From assembly GCA_027257055.1 (NCBI GenBank), contig JAPVLO010000074.1, positions 186,001-250,000 on the forward strand: a stretch of DNA of 64,000 bases, read 5' to 3'. The DNA is from Cephalopachus bancanus. Lineage: Eukaryota > Chordata > Mammalia > Primates > Tarsiidae. The position numbers and the translations under genes are program-made. This document shows, in pieces, positions 24,302 to 36,374 of the stretch; positions within the stretch are counted from its first letter, which is position 1, and every line of letters starts with the position of its first letter. The notes under the pieces are model-generated. The model did not search any database, was not told where the DNA came from, and saw only the letters and a list, made by a program, of their open reading frames with translations.

Positions 24302-24359
24302 ACTGAACTGGAGGTTCAGTTCAGCTATGGAATAAGCTTTACTACTTATTCCATAGCTG
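24302..24359. repeat. Two adjacent inverted repeats
   Basis: A perfect 15-bp stem, CAGCTATGGAATAAG at 24322-24336 and CTTATTCCATAGCTG at 24345-24359, encloses an 8-base loop. Directly before it is a shorter stem, ACTGAAC at 24302-24308 pairing with GTTCAGT at 24315-24321. Together they form a potential double hairpin of 58 bases. Confidence 0.9.
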
Positions 24360-24499
24360 CAACACCTTAGAAAGGATGTTGATATTCACTGATATTGAAG
24401 TTCATTGATATTGGAGCAATGAACTAATTCAATGAGCTGAAACAGTTTAAGTTATATCACCAAGAATATGTTTATAAAAACGATCTTTAAAATAATCAT

Positions 24500-24610
24500 G
24501 TAATTGATATATATCAATAGAGATCATATATAATATATATACAAATATATACATAAATATATTCTATATATCAAATATATCAATATAGATCAAATTAATA
24601 TATGTATATT
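24500..24610. repeat. AT-rich low-complexity tract
   Basis: Mostly ATATAT/ATACAT words. An internal unit recurs: ATATATCAATAGAGATCA, and about 63 bases later ATATATCAATATAGATCA. Confidence 0.7.
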
Positions 24611-24695
24611 TTTTTTACTTGGTATTATTTCTAGGACCGCTAGCTTTGATGTTCCTCAAGAACGTTGCCACAGTTTAAACATGACTTATGGTGAC

Positions 24696-25126
24696 TGTTA
24701 TAGATTGGATGTTTGTCTCCCCAGAGTTCATGTGAAAACTTGTTACCCATTGTTGGAGGAAAGTGTTTGGGTCATGGGGGTGAATTCCTCATGAATGATT
24801 AATGCTCTCCCCGGGGTGGGGGGTGGGGGGAGAGTGGTTTTCTTCTTTCTTAGTTCCCAAGGGCTGGCTGTTCAAAAGAGCCTGGTATCTCCTCTGTTGG
24901 CTGCTCTCTCTCCCTCATTCTGCATCTTCCCCTCTCCTTCTCTTTTCCCCTCTTCTTGCATCACTCTTACTTTCTCTCTCACGATGTCATCTGTGCACAC
25001 ATTTCCCCCACTTTACATCCCAGCATGAATGGAAGCAGTCTTGCTTCTTGTCCATTCTGCAGAATTGTAAGCCAATTAAACCCAGCCTCAAGTATTCCTT
25101 TATAGCAGCATAAAATGATCAAAGAC
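24696..25126 (+). mobile_element. MaLR solo LTR (MST/THE1-like)
   Basis: The LTR opens with TGTTATAGATTGGATGTTTG, passes TTTGGGTCATGGGGGTGAAT and CCTCATGAATGATTAATG, has GCCAATTAAACCCAG (an ATTAAA-type poly(A) signal region), and ends CCTTTATAGCAGCATAAAAT then GATCAAAGACA. This is the order of MST/THE1 LTRs of the mammalian-apparent LTR retrotransposons. Flanking GTGAC and GCTAC could be the 5-bp target-site duplication after mutation. The two overlapping frames at 24795-25113 lie within the LTR and are not genes. No internal region remains, as expected after LTR-LTR recombination. Confidence 0.85.
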
Positions 25127-27179
25127 AGCTACCAAAAACAGATTTCATACTGAGACAAATAAAACTTGTATAACAACATATTTTGATTTTTCAAATAATT
25201 TTTTGCTTCTACTTGGTTTTCCCATATCTCCTACTACGGAAAAATACAAAAAGGTAATACTACAACAAACATGAAAGCAGAGTTTAAAGTTATATAACAT
25301 CCCACCCTTTTTTACAGTAAAAAATGTAAATGTGTTGGTTTATTAAAATGCACTATTTTAAATTGAAACGTATGTATTTTAAATCAAATTTCAGACTACA
25401 ATGAGAGATAGAGATTTAAATATATAAAGTTAAATAGTCATTTCCATTATGAAGTTGATCCCTTATTATTTTTACTCAGGATAACCAATCTCATATCTAC
25501 TCACGGCAGAACTTGCATTTCTGTAATATAATTTATGTGCTATTTTTTTTTTACTAACATAAAACTGCTTGATTTAGAATGAATGTATAGTCAATTAAGA
25601 ACTAGTACCAATTTTTTCTTTGGCAAATTAATAGTTTTGACATTTTCTATAAATGTGACTACATGAGGAAATTGTTAAAAGTATGATTAGTGAGTAATTG
25701 ATTTGATTTAAACCCTTTAAAAAATCCAATCATGTGTTTGAAGAATATACATTAATCAAAATGATTCCTCCCCAAATAAACACAACTTCAAAAGTACATA
25801 TTTAGTTATAGCATGTTTTTATAATTTAAATATAAAATATAAAAATTAAAAGTCTCTCTTATTTAAGGATATACAAATAATTTATTAGACTTTTAATTAT
25901 GACAAACTTTATGTTTAGCTGGCATTATGTTTCTCCTACATGCTGTATTTCAGGAATTTAATTTAAATGCTATGCACTTTTTCATGTTTCTAGAAAGTAT
26001 AATAAAATATAAAGTCTTTGCAGTAGAGAGCATTTACAAATATATTATTTTTAGTTATTGAGAAGAATTTCTTTATAACATCACAGTTTATCTGAAAATA
26101 TGATACCAACATAAATTCTTAGGTTTCCATGGTATTCTAACAAAAATGCTTTATTTTAATATTTATATTTCAACAATTGGTATAACTTATCAAACAGATA
26201 TAATGATAAATGATGAACTGTACAAACATAATATAGTTCTAAAGCTGTATGCACAACATAGCCTGTAAATATGTAAAGCATACATTGACAAGACTACAAA
26301 AAAATAGAGAAATCCTGTGTGGCCCAGTGTATTGTCTATTCACGAAGTATTTATTTCCATTTCTTCCAAACTCTAGAGTTGTAGTTGGACACAGGGCTTA
26401 TACCCCTTGTAGGATACTGAAGCCATATGACTAAGTTCTTAATAACTGAATGTAAGAAGAGTTGATTTTTACTGCCTCCAGGCAAATAGTAACACTTCCC
26501 TTGTACTCGTTCTAATTTCCTTGAACTACAGCAAAACAGACTTGCCACAGTTTCTCCAAATCCTTTTGGTTGCCATAAATTCATTTTCTAATTCATTCCT
26601 TGAGAAGGCTCCTGGGTACAATATTCCTTGAAGTTTTGAATATTTATAACTGATTTCACTGCACTCTTTATGAATGAAGGACAGCCTAGTTGAATCTAAA
26701 ATCCTTGATTTACGTTTTTCTTTTATTGAGTAGTTTGTAAATGTTACTCTTTTGCTTGCTGGCATATCATGTTGCTCTAAGAAGTCTCATGACATTCTGA
26801 TTTTCTAGCTCTTACAAGGAACTTGGAAAGTTTTACTTAGCACACATCTCACTGTTGAATATTATGGACTCATTTCTCATTTACACGTTTTGCTGTTCAA
26901 TGTATAGGTTCAATTTTGCTCAATAAAGTTTTGGAAAACTCTTCTCTTAAATGTATATTCTCTTTTGTTTTTATTTGGCTTTCTGATTTGAGGACTTCAA
27001 TTATATTTATACAAGATTTAAGACCAGCTCTGTGGGTGTGTAACCAATGCAATTGTGCAGAGGACTCAGTGCTTGAAGTTTTTAGTGCTCTGTGGTGACT
27101 GTCGTCAATGTCTTGATGATTTTATCTTTGAATTTGTATTGAATAAGCAAAGTATCATGGGCGAGTGGAAAATATGTAT
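25127..27179. other. Unique AT-rich intergenic DNA
   Basis: No repeat family recognised. Frames at 26249-26765 on both strands show no domain. Confidence 0.45.
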
Positions 27180-27750
27180 GACCCCCCCGGGGCCTTTGCT
27201 GACCAGTTTCACTCAGCACAGCCTCCTGGGATGGATTCTTGGCCACCTGTTTCTCCACTCTGCTGTTCCCTCACACAGCCCAGTTTCCTCCTTCCCACAG
27301 ACTCCCAGTAACTGCTGCTGTCTGTGCACTTGGCAGGGGACTGATCAGACTGAGCAGAAGTAGGTAAAGTCAATGTCAGACACATGCATCTCTGTATCTT
27401 GCTGTGGGGCAAGACTGGATACAACATGGTATGTTGGGCAGATGACTAGTTGGATGAGTCTTTTGCCAGCCACTTCTAGTAACCCAGTGAGTCCAGTAGG
27501 GAGGTTTCATACTCTTGGACTAACCTCTCTGCTGTCAATTAGAATGACTGGTTGTGGGGTGAAGTGGCCCCTGGCTGAATTTCCCTTACTAACCAGGCAA
27601 CTTGGTTGGTTGAGTGACTGGAGGGAGGGGGAACCCACAGCAATGAAGCACTAGAGTCAAGGTGCCGAATAGCGGGGGGCGGCAAATATTCACAGCCTGA
27701 CATTAAACAGCAAGTTAAAAAAGTCATCACTGGTTGAGAAAGAGAACTCA
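27180..27750. other. GC-richer block of unknown identity
   Basis: Starts about ACCCCCCCGGGGCCTTTGCT and runs to about CAAGTTAAAAAAGTCATCAC. Clearly richer in G+C than its surroundings, with overlapping frames in three phases (27055-27363 plus, 27209-27427 minus, 27373-27654 plus, 27539-27751 minus) but no domain. A decayed LTR or retrocopy is possible. Confidence 0.3.
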
Positions 27751-27892
27751 TGAGACTTCTTAAAAGTACTTTTAACTGTAATTTTTCCTACTCTGTGAAC
27801 AAGGGCCCTGAATTTTCATTTTGTATTGGGTGTCACACATCATGTAGCACATTGTAATATGAGCTTCTTGACCATTTTCCATATCAATTTTG

Positions 27893-28008
27893 TACAGATG
27901 AGGTCTTGTTATGTTGCACAACTGGTCTCAAACTCCTGGGCTCAAGCAATTCTCCCACCTCAGCCTCCCAAAGTGCTGGGATCACAGGTATGAGCCACCG
28001 CACCTGGC
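27893..28008 (-). mobile_element. Alu left-arm fragment (FLAM/old Alu)
   Basis: Reverse complement of an Alu left monomer: CCTCAGCCTCCCAAAGTGCT, GGGATCACAGGTATGAGCCA, CCGCACCTGGC. No right arm or A-tail is attached, so it is either a free left Alu monomer or a truncated Alu. It is closer to the general old-primate Alu type than to the lineage-specific copies here. Confidence 0.85.
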
Positions 28009-28684
28009 GTCATTTACAAATTTTTAAAAAGAAATCGAATACTAGCAAGTTCGTTTAATCATTAAAGAAATGTAATCAACATTTAAGAATATTCTAGAAG
28101 CTACACTCAGGACTGGCCAGTTTTATAATACAAGAATACTTATATTCTTGTTCTTCAACGGGTGGTCCTTCTCATCTGCTAAAAAAATATTCTGAATAAT
28201 TTCAAACTATTAGCATAAAGTTCTTTAAAATTTTAAGTCAGTTCTTCACAACTGACTTAGCTCTTGTTTATTAATCAACATCACTAGTTTTGTGCAGAGA
28301 AGATAAATAACTGTTTGAAGATCACCCTTGTTCTAAAAAATAGAGCACCATCCTCATGGCTCTTTTGATCTGTAGCAGAACTGACTCCTGTACTGAAAAA
28401 TATGGAAGGAAGAAAGATGAAGCCATTTCTATTTGAGGGCAATACAGATAGGATGAAGTTCCATTTAATCATATAGAAGATGTAGCCCTTTGCAACAGCC
28501 TTTTTATACAGTAAGGGAGATATGTAAGTCCGGTGTCTCTAAGTCAGAGTGGGGCATAATGATAGAGCACATTGTTATCATACATACTAGTATATATATT
28601 TCATTTCTTAAAGTTGAAGAACATCAACTCTTCAAAATTAACTAAATAACTTTCAAGTACTCTCCTTTTTTCCTTGCTGTAAAC
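28009..28684. other. Unique intergenic DNA with a small hairpin
   Basis: TAAGTCAGTT (28234-28243) and AACTGACTTA (28250-28259) form a perfect 10-bp stem with a 6-base loop. No gene seen. Confidence 0.5.
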
Positions 28685-28860
28685 AATATTTTAATAAAAA
28701 TTTAACTGGCATAATAGCGATATTTGTAGTGTACGTAGTGATGTTTCTGTACATATGATTATAGTGATCATATCAGGGTAATAAGCATATCCATCAACTT
28801 AAACATTCATAATTCTTTGTATTAGGAGCATTCAATATCCTTCTAGCTATTTGAAACTAT
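28685..28860 (-). mobile_element. Old L1 (L1MA/PB-type) 3' end fragment
   Basis: Minus-strand L1 3' UTR: AGTGTACGTAGTGATGTTTC, ATCATATCAGGGTAATAAGC, ATATCCATCAACTTAAACAT, then CTAGCTATTTGAAACT. The same block order occurs in the fragment at 56.2 kb. Confidence 0.75.
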
Positions 28861-29871
28861 CTTTTTTGGACTTTTTATGATAATATTTCTTAATACAAAT
28901 TATTATGACACCCCATATATTATTTAAACTTGTGTATATTATGTAGACATAAACCCAAGTCTATTTATAAATTAATTATTAACAAAGTCACTGGTTCTAG
29001 ACAACTGACACATACAATAAGAGTTAATGAATGAAGTCACAGAGACACAATATGTTGACAACTACAGTAGTACACATTCATTTGAGTTTTATGTTACTAG
29101 GAGAATAGTTCTCACTTTGTCTATACAGTTCAACTTTTTAGTTCATAAAATTCATCTTTTTCAAGGTTATCTCCAAGAGTCTACAGAATATATGAAGCAG
29201 ATAAGATGTAAGCTTTTCAGTTGGCTTCTAACTCATTGTGAATTTCCTCTGTGTTGGGTTAATACATACAGCTTTCTCTTACCCTCATCAACGGGTATAT
29301 TTCTACTCAGCAAAGCATACCTGAGGCATTAACCGGATTTCTAAAATCTGTATCAGACACACTATACTGAGTAGAAAATTCCTCAATACGGTGTGTTGTA
29401 AATTTGTTTCTGAAATACTTGGCACTGCTGTGGAATTATTTACAATTTGTGTGTCATATTGAATAATTTGTTATAAATCTAGGGGCAAAGGATTGACTAT
29501 CTTATTTGAAAGTCAACTATTTTTATTTTTATTAATATGAGGTTATAGAATTGGAATTAGAGAGTTTTACAAGAAAAAGAGGCTTAACTTATATTGGTAA
29601 GGGGGAATTAGAGAACATGTATCATTGCACAGTGGTAACTTCTGCACAAATTGTGCTTCAGAAATAAAGAATAAATGCTATAGATTGAATATAGCAGGTG
29701 TACACAGAGATAAATTTGTATTAATTTCACAACTTTCAGGAACCAGCCCTAAACCTGCATATTTATACATATCTTTTAGAATTCATTTGACCTTTTCTCT
29801 GAACCTTCCTCTGGCTGCCAGTTAGCAGTACTTCATCTGTGTTTAGACATCCCTGTGTGCATATTACATTA
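28861..29871. other. Unique intergenic DNA
   Basis: No feature recognised. The 101-codon frame at 29027-29332 has no domain. Confidence 0.45.
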
Positions 29872-29938
29872 CAGAGCACACTGATTTATAATTATAGCTT
29901 TTCTTTTCTGTTTCTCTCTCTGACTGTACAAAACCTGC
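29872..29938 (+). repeat. 67-bp direct repeat, copy 1
   Basis: Begins CAGAGCACACTGATTTATAA and ends GTACAAAACCTGC. It matches 30454-30520 over 67 bases with three substitutions and no gaps, at an exact spacing of 582 bases. Not part of a recognised transposable element. Confidence 0.92.
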
Positions 29939-30453
29939 ATCCTAGTGTGTACACCATGCCTAGAATATAGAAAGCCTCAGCAGAACCTATTGATGAATAA
30001 ATAAATGAACCAATGAATTAGTTATCTTGAAGTTATTGGGACAGCACTATTAGTTCTAACACATACAGTAGTATCCCTTGTGACACAGAATTGAGCAATG
30101 TTAGCAATTGAGTTTTCAAATCCACATGAAGGGTGAACCTTAATATATGCGTACAGGGGGTGGGTGGGAGAAAAAATATGCATACAATTATATGCATGGA
30201 CAATAACTAATTTAGACAGTTATATATTGAAGATAACCCCTCTCCCCTTTCGCCTACTTCTCTTACCAGCTCCCTTAATACTCCCTGACTGCTCAGGCTT
30301 CATAACCCTGTGTCCTAGTCAGTGTGGTCCCAAACTGCCTTCAATTCCTCCATTTTAATATGACATTCCTGCTAACTACCAGTTGCTCCTGTGAAATAAA
30401 AAAAGACAAGGAGGTATGAGAGTGGCTCAGTTCTGAATCACTTATAATTTTGT
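29939..30453. other. Spacer between the two 67-bp direct repeats
   Basis: Unique-looking sequence including TAAATAAATGAACCAATGAA and a G-rich AGGGGGTGGGTGGGAG at about 30155. No gene. Confidence 0.5.
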
Positions 30454-30520
30454 CAGAGCACACTAATTTATAATTATAGCTTTTCTTTTCTGTTTATCTC
30501 TCTCACTGTACAAAACCTGC
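30454..30520 (+). repeat. 67-bp direct repeat, copy 2
   Basis: Begins CAGAGCACACTAATTTATAA and ends GTACAAAACCTGC. See copy 1 at 29872-29938. CCTCTGTTTCTCTC follows copy 2 and differs from what follows copy 1, so the homology stops sharply. Confidence 0.92.
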
Positions 30521-30583
30521 CTCTGTTTCTCTCTTTGGAAAATTTTGCCCATTTGCATTGTCATTAATGTATATAAAAATTAA

Positions 30584-30931
<348 letters not shown>

Positions 30932-33900
30932 GTTTTAGAGCTTTATAATACTGTTTCAATGATCTCTTTGGTGTTGTCTCTATATTGTAATGAGGAGAAA
31001 AATGAAAATTATCTAAATTAGCAAAATGAGTCATACAGTTAGAAATAGACACACTTTTAAAAGGCAAATATTTTTCTTGCACACTTGCTTTAAAATAAGC
31101 AAAGACGAGACATTCTCTTTTTGAATATCCTGACTAGAAACTTAATTTCAATCGCTTCAAAAATTTGGAGACTAGCAATATATTTCATGTTAACTTAACC
31201 ACAGGTAGTACAGGTATATATATGCTTATAAGCAACATATAGCTATAGCAATATGTAAATAAAAAATTATTTATATGTACAGTGTTATTCTCAGTATAAA
31301 AAACCCTTAATGATGGTTCTTTGCATATGAATCAAATTGCCTTAAAAAGCTATTTTGAACTTTTATTTTTAGTAATTTCAAAAGGTTGTCAAAAAATTGT
31401 ATAGCAATTTTTCAAAAGATCGCCAGAAACAAAGTAAAAAGTTGCCCAAGGGGTGAGCCTCTTAATGGATGAACATTACATGTATTAGACCAGAATGGAA
31501 ATAATCATGACAATTCAGAAGTTCAAAGTAGACATGGTTATTGCAACTGTAAGGCTGCATTTAGATGAGAAAAACAAAGCAAATGTGTCCTGAAATAATT
31601 TAGATTAAATGTACAAGAATATTTCTCTTGTTGAGAGTATTTACAATAAATTCTAGAAATGTTTTGTTGTTGTTATTTTACAAATACTTACCACAAATTA
31701 AGGTAGAATATTAGGTGGAAATTGGTATATAATATAATGTGATGTTTTTCAGTCATTGCCTTATATTTATGCTGTTGACTGCTTTGTGATTATATTTACG
31801 TAGCTTTAAATTTCAAACATAGATTTTTTCTTTTTATAGTCATATAAAAATAAAACCAATCCTAAAGCTTTACACAAAATAGGAGACCCTTGCTTCTTTT
31901 AGAGATATAACAGAAAAAAATATCACACTTAAATCAATGATTGTTCCATAAAGCACGACTTTTTGGTAGTTACTATGTGAAATATCTGATAGTTATAAAA
32001 ATGCACATCTTCATTGTTTAAAGAGCTTCAATCTAGCTATTGAATTTTATTATCAAGTTCACCAGGACATACTATATTATTTGAATAATGTTAAGTACCT
32101 CAGAAAAAAACAAATATTCCTTGATAACATAAGTAGCCAAAACATTGCAAGACTCCTTAACACATTCACTACAAGTATAAAGGACATATAACCATACACA
32201 TATACCAATTTCACAAAATACATGTGAAAACATAATACTTAATATCTTAGGAATGAGGTAATTGTTAGAAAACAAAGTTAATCAAAATACCTTGATTTTC
32301 CAATACAGCATTTACAAAAACACAATTATTTTGGTGCAATAAAGACCAAGAAGTACCAAATAGTTCTTTATAGTGCCTATGCATTTTATACTCCTGCATC
32401 AGAGTTTGGAAAACTATGATCTTTGAGACAAATACAACCTGCTTCCTATTTTTACAAATATTTTTATTTGAACACAGTCATGATAACCTGTTTGTGCTTT
32501 GTCTGTGACTGCTTTCATGCTCAGCAGCAGAATTAAATTGAAATAGAGATAATATCACTGTGATGTCTAAAATATTTACTATATGTCCTTGTGTTAAAAA
32601 AAAAAAGTATACCTATCCATTTATCTCTCCTAAATCATGAAAATGTGCTTGGGTGACAACAATAACAGCAAAAACAACTGAAGTTGAATTATGACACACT
32701 GGTATATCTATCAAAAAACTAATGAGAATAATTTGATTTATAATTTATGTTAGTTTGTAAACTTTACATTCTGACTTTAGGCTGAACATTTGCCTTTATG
32801 TGACAAGTCATTTATAAATTTATTTTTAAAGTGTCCTCTACTTATTAAGTTCTTTGGGTATGTGTTGTTGAGAGTGTGGATCTAATATTCAAAACAGACA
32901 TACTATGTGTTATTTAATCTGCCACATTCCCTTTCCTTATGTACTAAGGTCTTGGGATTTTCAAGTGTACCTTGTGAATAATACCCTGCTCTAGGAAAAT
33001 AACATATAAATCTATTTTAAAATATTAAATGATTTACTACATTAGATATCTTAAAGCTGCTAAAAACAAGTCTTGAGAAAAGATAGGAAGTTTGAAAACA
33101 TATACTAACTTTGACCAACCTTCATCAACAGGTTTCCCTTCAAATCTTCTCTCAATAGAGAAGAAATGATCATGGAATATAGGAAAAAATTCAAAACGCA
33201 GTGATACAAGAGAATTTCATGAAAAAAGCTAGAACTGATTTTTATATAAAGGAGAGGAAGGATATGCCAAGCTGGGTGTTTATAAACATGCTTTGTTTCT
33301 GTGTTTAATGATAAGACTTTTCTGAGAAGAGAAAGACCAATAAAAGAATTAAAGTATGTAGGAAGAAGATTTCAGGAAATCAGATTATTATTAAAAATAA
33401 ATAAGAAAGAGACACCTAGAAAGGAAGGAATGTTGGAGACAAGTGCTTTATCATGAAGGGGGACATAAAACATCTGGGACACAGAGAGAACTTTCCAGCA
33501 GTAGAAAATATTTGGCTGTTGATGAAAATACTTAAATTTATATACATTTGTGTATTTTTCTCCAAGAGCAGCTGGTCCAGAGCTGCAAGTCTTAACAAAA
33601 CCTGTGTACTCACAGTGTTCACCATTTTCTTCCTCAGGGTTTATCTAGCTTCAGTGTCATAATTACTTGTAGGATATACTAGAAGACTAATTTGAACCAA
33701 CCAGTTTTTATACTCTGAAATTTGCCTTCAGAGTATGAAATTGTATTTATTTATTTATTCCACTTTTATGCCATATGGAAAATCAGAAAATTTGCCTATG
33801 TATATTGTTTCCTTTGTTCTTTCAAAGATCTGAAAATATCTCACATTTTATTCAATAAAAGGGGTTTAAATAGTTAAAGCAATGATCTCATTTAAAAGAA

Positions 33901-35443
33901 TTGTTCTTGTGATCCAACACACCTGGCCTTCAATTTCACTGTGACTAACTTCAGTCAGCCCTTGGTAATTTGAAGTTAATGATGCCTTCTCCAGGAAACA
34001 GAAGCTTCATCAAAGGTTATTGGTTCTGTCCCCAGCAAATAAAGGCTCTTTCCACTTTTGTCTTGTTTCAAGGAGACCTATAGTTTTTACTACTTCCTGT
34101 TAACTTTTCAAGAATTTCATATCATTAGTTAAGCTTTGAAAAGTTACCACTGAATCTCTGCGCCTTGTCTTTGCATCTTTGTTTCAACATTAATTGTTTT
34201 TCTAGTGTTATACCCAAGCATTTTAAAAATCACAGAGTCCATTGTGTAGCTTCATTGAGCTTTTTAGTATTTTTAGCATTTCTACCTTTATTACAGACAT
34301 TAGTTTTGCTTCTGTTTTCTGAATTATACTGCTTATTTTACTTGCAATTGTATTTTCTGATCCTTTGTTCTGTTTTAAATAAATTGATCATAGAGTCAAA
34401 TTGTTACCTAAAAATTTTTGATGCCTACTATTCAAAATTTAAGCTGTCTGTCTTGTGTTTTCTTTCTTGTTTTTATATAAGTCCTGATCCAAGATTCATC
34501 AGTCACCATGTATGATTTTTCTTCGCTGAGATTGAAGTACTTATGATTCTTAGAGCCTGTGACTTCCTGTGTATGTTCTTTGTGTATATTCTCAAGTCTG
34601 TACTCAAGTTAGATAGCAGCAAACTCTTGTCAGTGGGGCTGTTAAATAGTGCATATTCCCTCTTCTTTTGGTTCTCTGCCATATTATTCCATTCAATCAT
34701 GACATTTAAATTGACTAATGGTCCATGTAAATTAGTCAGGTTTCCTTACTACAAGATTTCTAATAACTTTTGATCTTTTCTTGTGAAAAAAGGAGAGAAA
34801 ATGTGCCACAATATTCCCAAGTATACTTGAAGAGTAGCTCTTTCTGAGAAAATCAGATCGGCTATTAGTATTCATCAAATCACACTCTGAGTAAAGTAGA
34901 TCTAGGTGTTTTTCTGGAGTGCTCCTTCTAAAGCTAATCTTGGTGGATTTGCTGATAGAATAAAAACAATATTTAGAAAGATTTTGGGAGGATCAATTTT
35001 AAAAGCTATGGTTTCATGCTCTTCTTTCTTATTGAGCTTGCATACGAAGAGTTTGCATTCATTTATAATTACAAAACAAGCTTCTCTATAAACCCAAAGA
35101 TGTTATTATAAGGAAAATCTTTCCTTTTAAAAATCTCTTCGTTAATTTTCTTTTGTCTTTGCACTCAGGAGCATATTCACTAAACCTGAGTGTGAAGATG
35201 TATTCCTAAATCATAGTCCTCCTTCTACCAGCAGGAGAAGATGGCACTTATAAGATTATGTAACATTATGACTTCCAAACTCTATGAATTCGGATCTATA
35301 AAATGTAACTTTAAGAAATTATTTAACAGATCCTCAATATTTCAAAAGCTCCACTTCTCCCCAAAAAACAGAAAATGGATCTGGTCATTTAAGGGTAAAA
35401 TACAATCAGTTCATGTTTTTTTCTGTTCATTTGAAATCATATT
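30932..35443. other. Long unique AT-rich intergenic DNA
   Basis: No gene or clear repeat. A perfect 10-bp hairpin lies at 33710-33736 (ATACTCTGAA / TTCAGAGTAT, 7-base loop). A (TTTA)n stretch lies at about 33745-33760. The frames at 34165-34515 (116 codons, hydrophobic) and 35464-35793 have no recognised domain, and the second lies in an L1 3' UTR. Confidence 0.45.
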
Positions 35444-35710
35444 TTATTTTATTTTAGATTTGAGTGATACATGCAAAGATTTGTGACATTGGTATATTGT
35501 GTGATGGTGAGGTTTGGGCTTCTGAGGTGAGCAAAGTACCTGATGGATGGCTTTATTCTTTCTCCCTTCCTCCCCCCTTTAGTAGTCCCTGGTGGTGTCT
35601 TTTGTTTCCGTTGTTGTACCCGTGTGTGCCAGTGTTTAGTTTCCGTATGAGTGAAAACATGCTGTATTCAGTTTTCTGTGTCTGTCATAATTCACTTAGA
35701 ATGATGGCCT
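35444..35710 (-). mobile_element. L1 3' UTR, minus strand: 3' part of a 5'-inverted L1
   Basis: After a T-rich run, TTTGAGTGATACATGCAAAG, TATTGTGTGATGGTGAGGTT, TGAGTGAAAACATGCTGTAT and TAGAATGATGGCCTCCA give an L1 3' UTR on the minus strand, of the same type as 52165-52440. Near 35710 the sequence switches to L1 ORF2 in the opposite orientation, the mark of a twin-primed (5'-inverted) insertion. Confidence 0.8.
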
Positions 35711-35729
35711 CCAAGCAGGGGAGAAAAAA

Positions 35730-35868
35730 AAAAAAAACAAGACTCCTCTGTAACTTATTCTGCACAGCCAATATTATCCTGATACCAAAATAATGGCAAG
35801 GACACAACAAAGAAAACTGATATCCATGGTTAACATAGATGCAAACATCCTCAGCAAAATATCCAACA
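35730..35868 (+). mobile_element. L1 ORF2 fragment, inverted part, left of an LTR
   Basis: Plus-strand L1 ORF2, reverse transcriptase region: CAATATTATCCTGATACCAA and GATGCAAACATCCTCAGCAA correspond to the block at about 46225-46320 in the full-length L1. It stops at 35868, where the ERV LTR starts, and resumes after it. Confidence 0.8.
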
Positions 35869-36032
35869 GTGAAACAAGAGATAGCTAGAGAAAGGCTAGG
35901 CAGACAGATAGGCGAGTCCTCTGGTAACAAAGTGATGAACTCCCACAGGCTTCTCAGGCTCAGCATTGGTAAACAAGCTCCCTGTGAGCCTCTCAAGCTA
36001 GAGCTTAGGTACTCACTGCTGGGATTGAAAAG

Positions 36033-36175
36033 CAACCAATCAGAACAGCAACAGCTCACAGCTAGTGCTAGCCAATCGGCTTGGACTTAGGGCTATATAA
36101 GCACCAGGTTTTGGCCCCAGATGGGCAACCCGTTGGGCCCCCTCCCACTGTGGGAGCTTTTCTGTCCTCAATAAA
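36033..36175 (+). promoter_or_regulatory. LTR promoter and poly(A) signal
   Basis: Two CCAAT boxes (36036, 36072), a TATA box (TATATAA at 36094-36100) and AATAAA at 36170-36175 lie in the order and spacing of U3-R in ERV1 LTRs. All four motifs look intact, so residual promoter activity is conceivable. Confidence 0.75.
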
Positions 36176-36374
36176 TCCTGCTTTCTCACTTTCTGGCTGT
36201 CTGTGTCCCTCAATCTTCCGGAGCATGAGACAAGAACCCTGACCCTGAAGAGCTGCAACCTGAAAAACTGCAGAAGATTATTGGAGTTGAAAAGTCATAT
36301 ACCCCAGAGGCTGGCTTCTCAGTCAACAGAGCCAGCTGAACCAGGAGGAAGGCGAGACTCAAAAGCTGAGGCAC

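Noticed and set aside
24795..25113. 77- and 103-codon frames with hydrophobic stretches
   Set aside because: Both lie inside the MaLR LTR, in two phases of pyrimidine-rich LTR sequence.
34165..34515. 116-codon hydrophobic frame that could be a membrane protein
   Set aside because: T-rich DNA in this phase gives Phe/Leu-rich chance frames. No homologous pattern and no promoter or exon signals seen.
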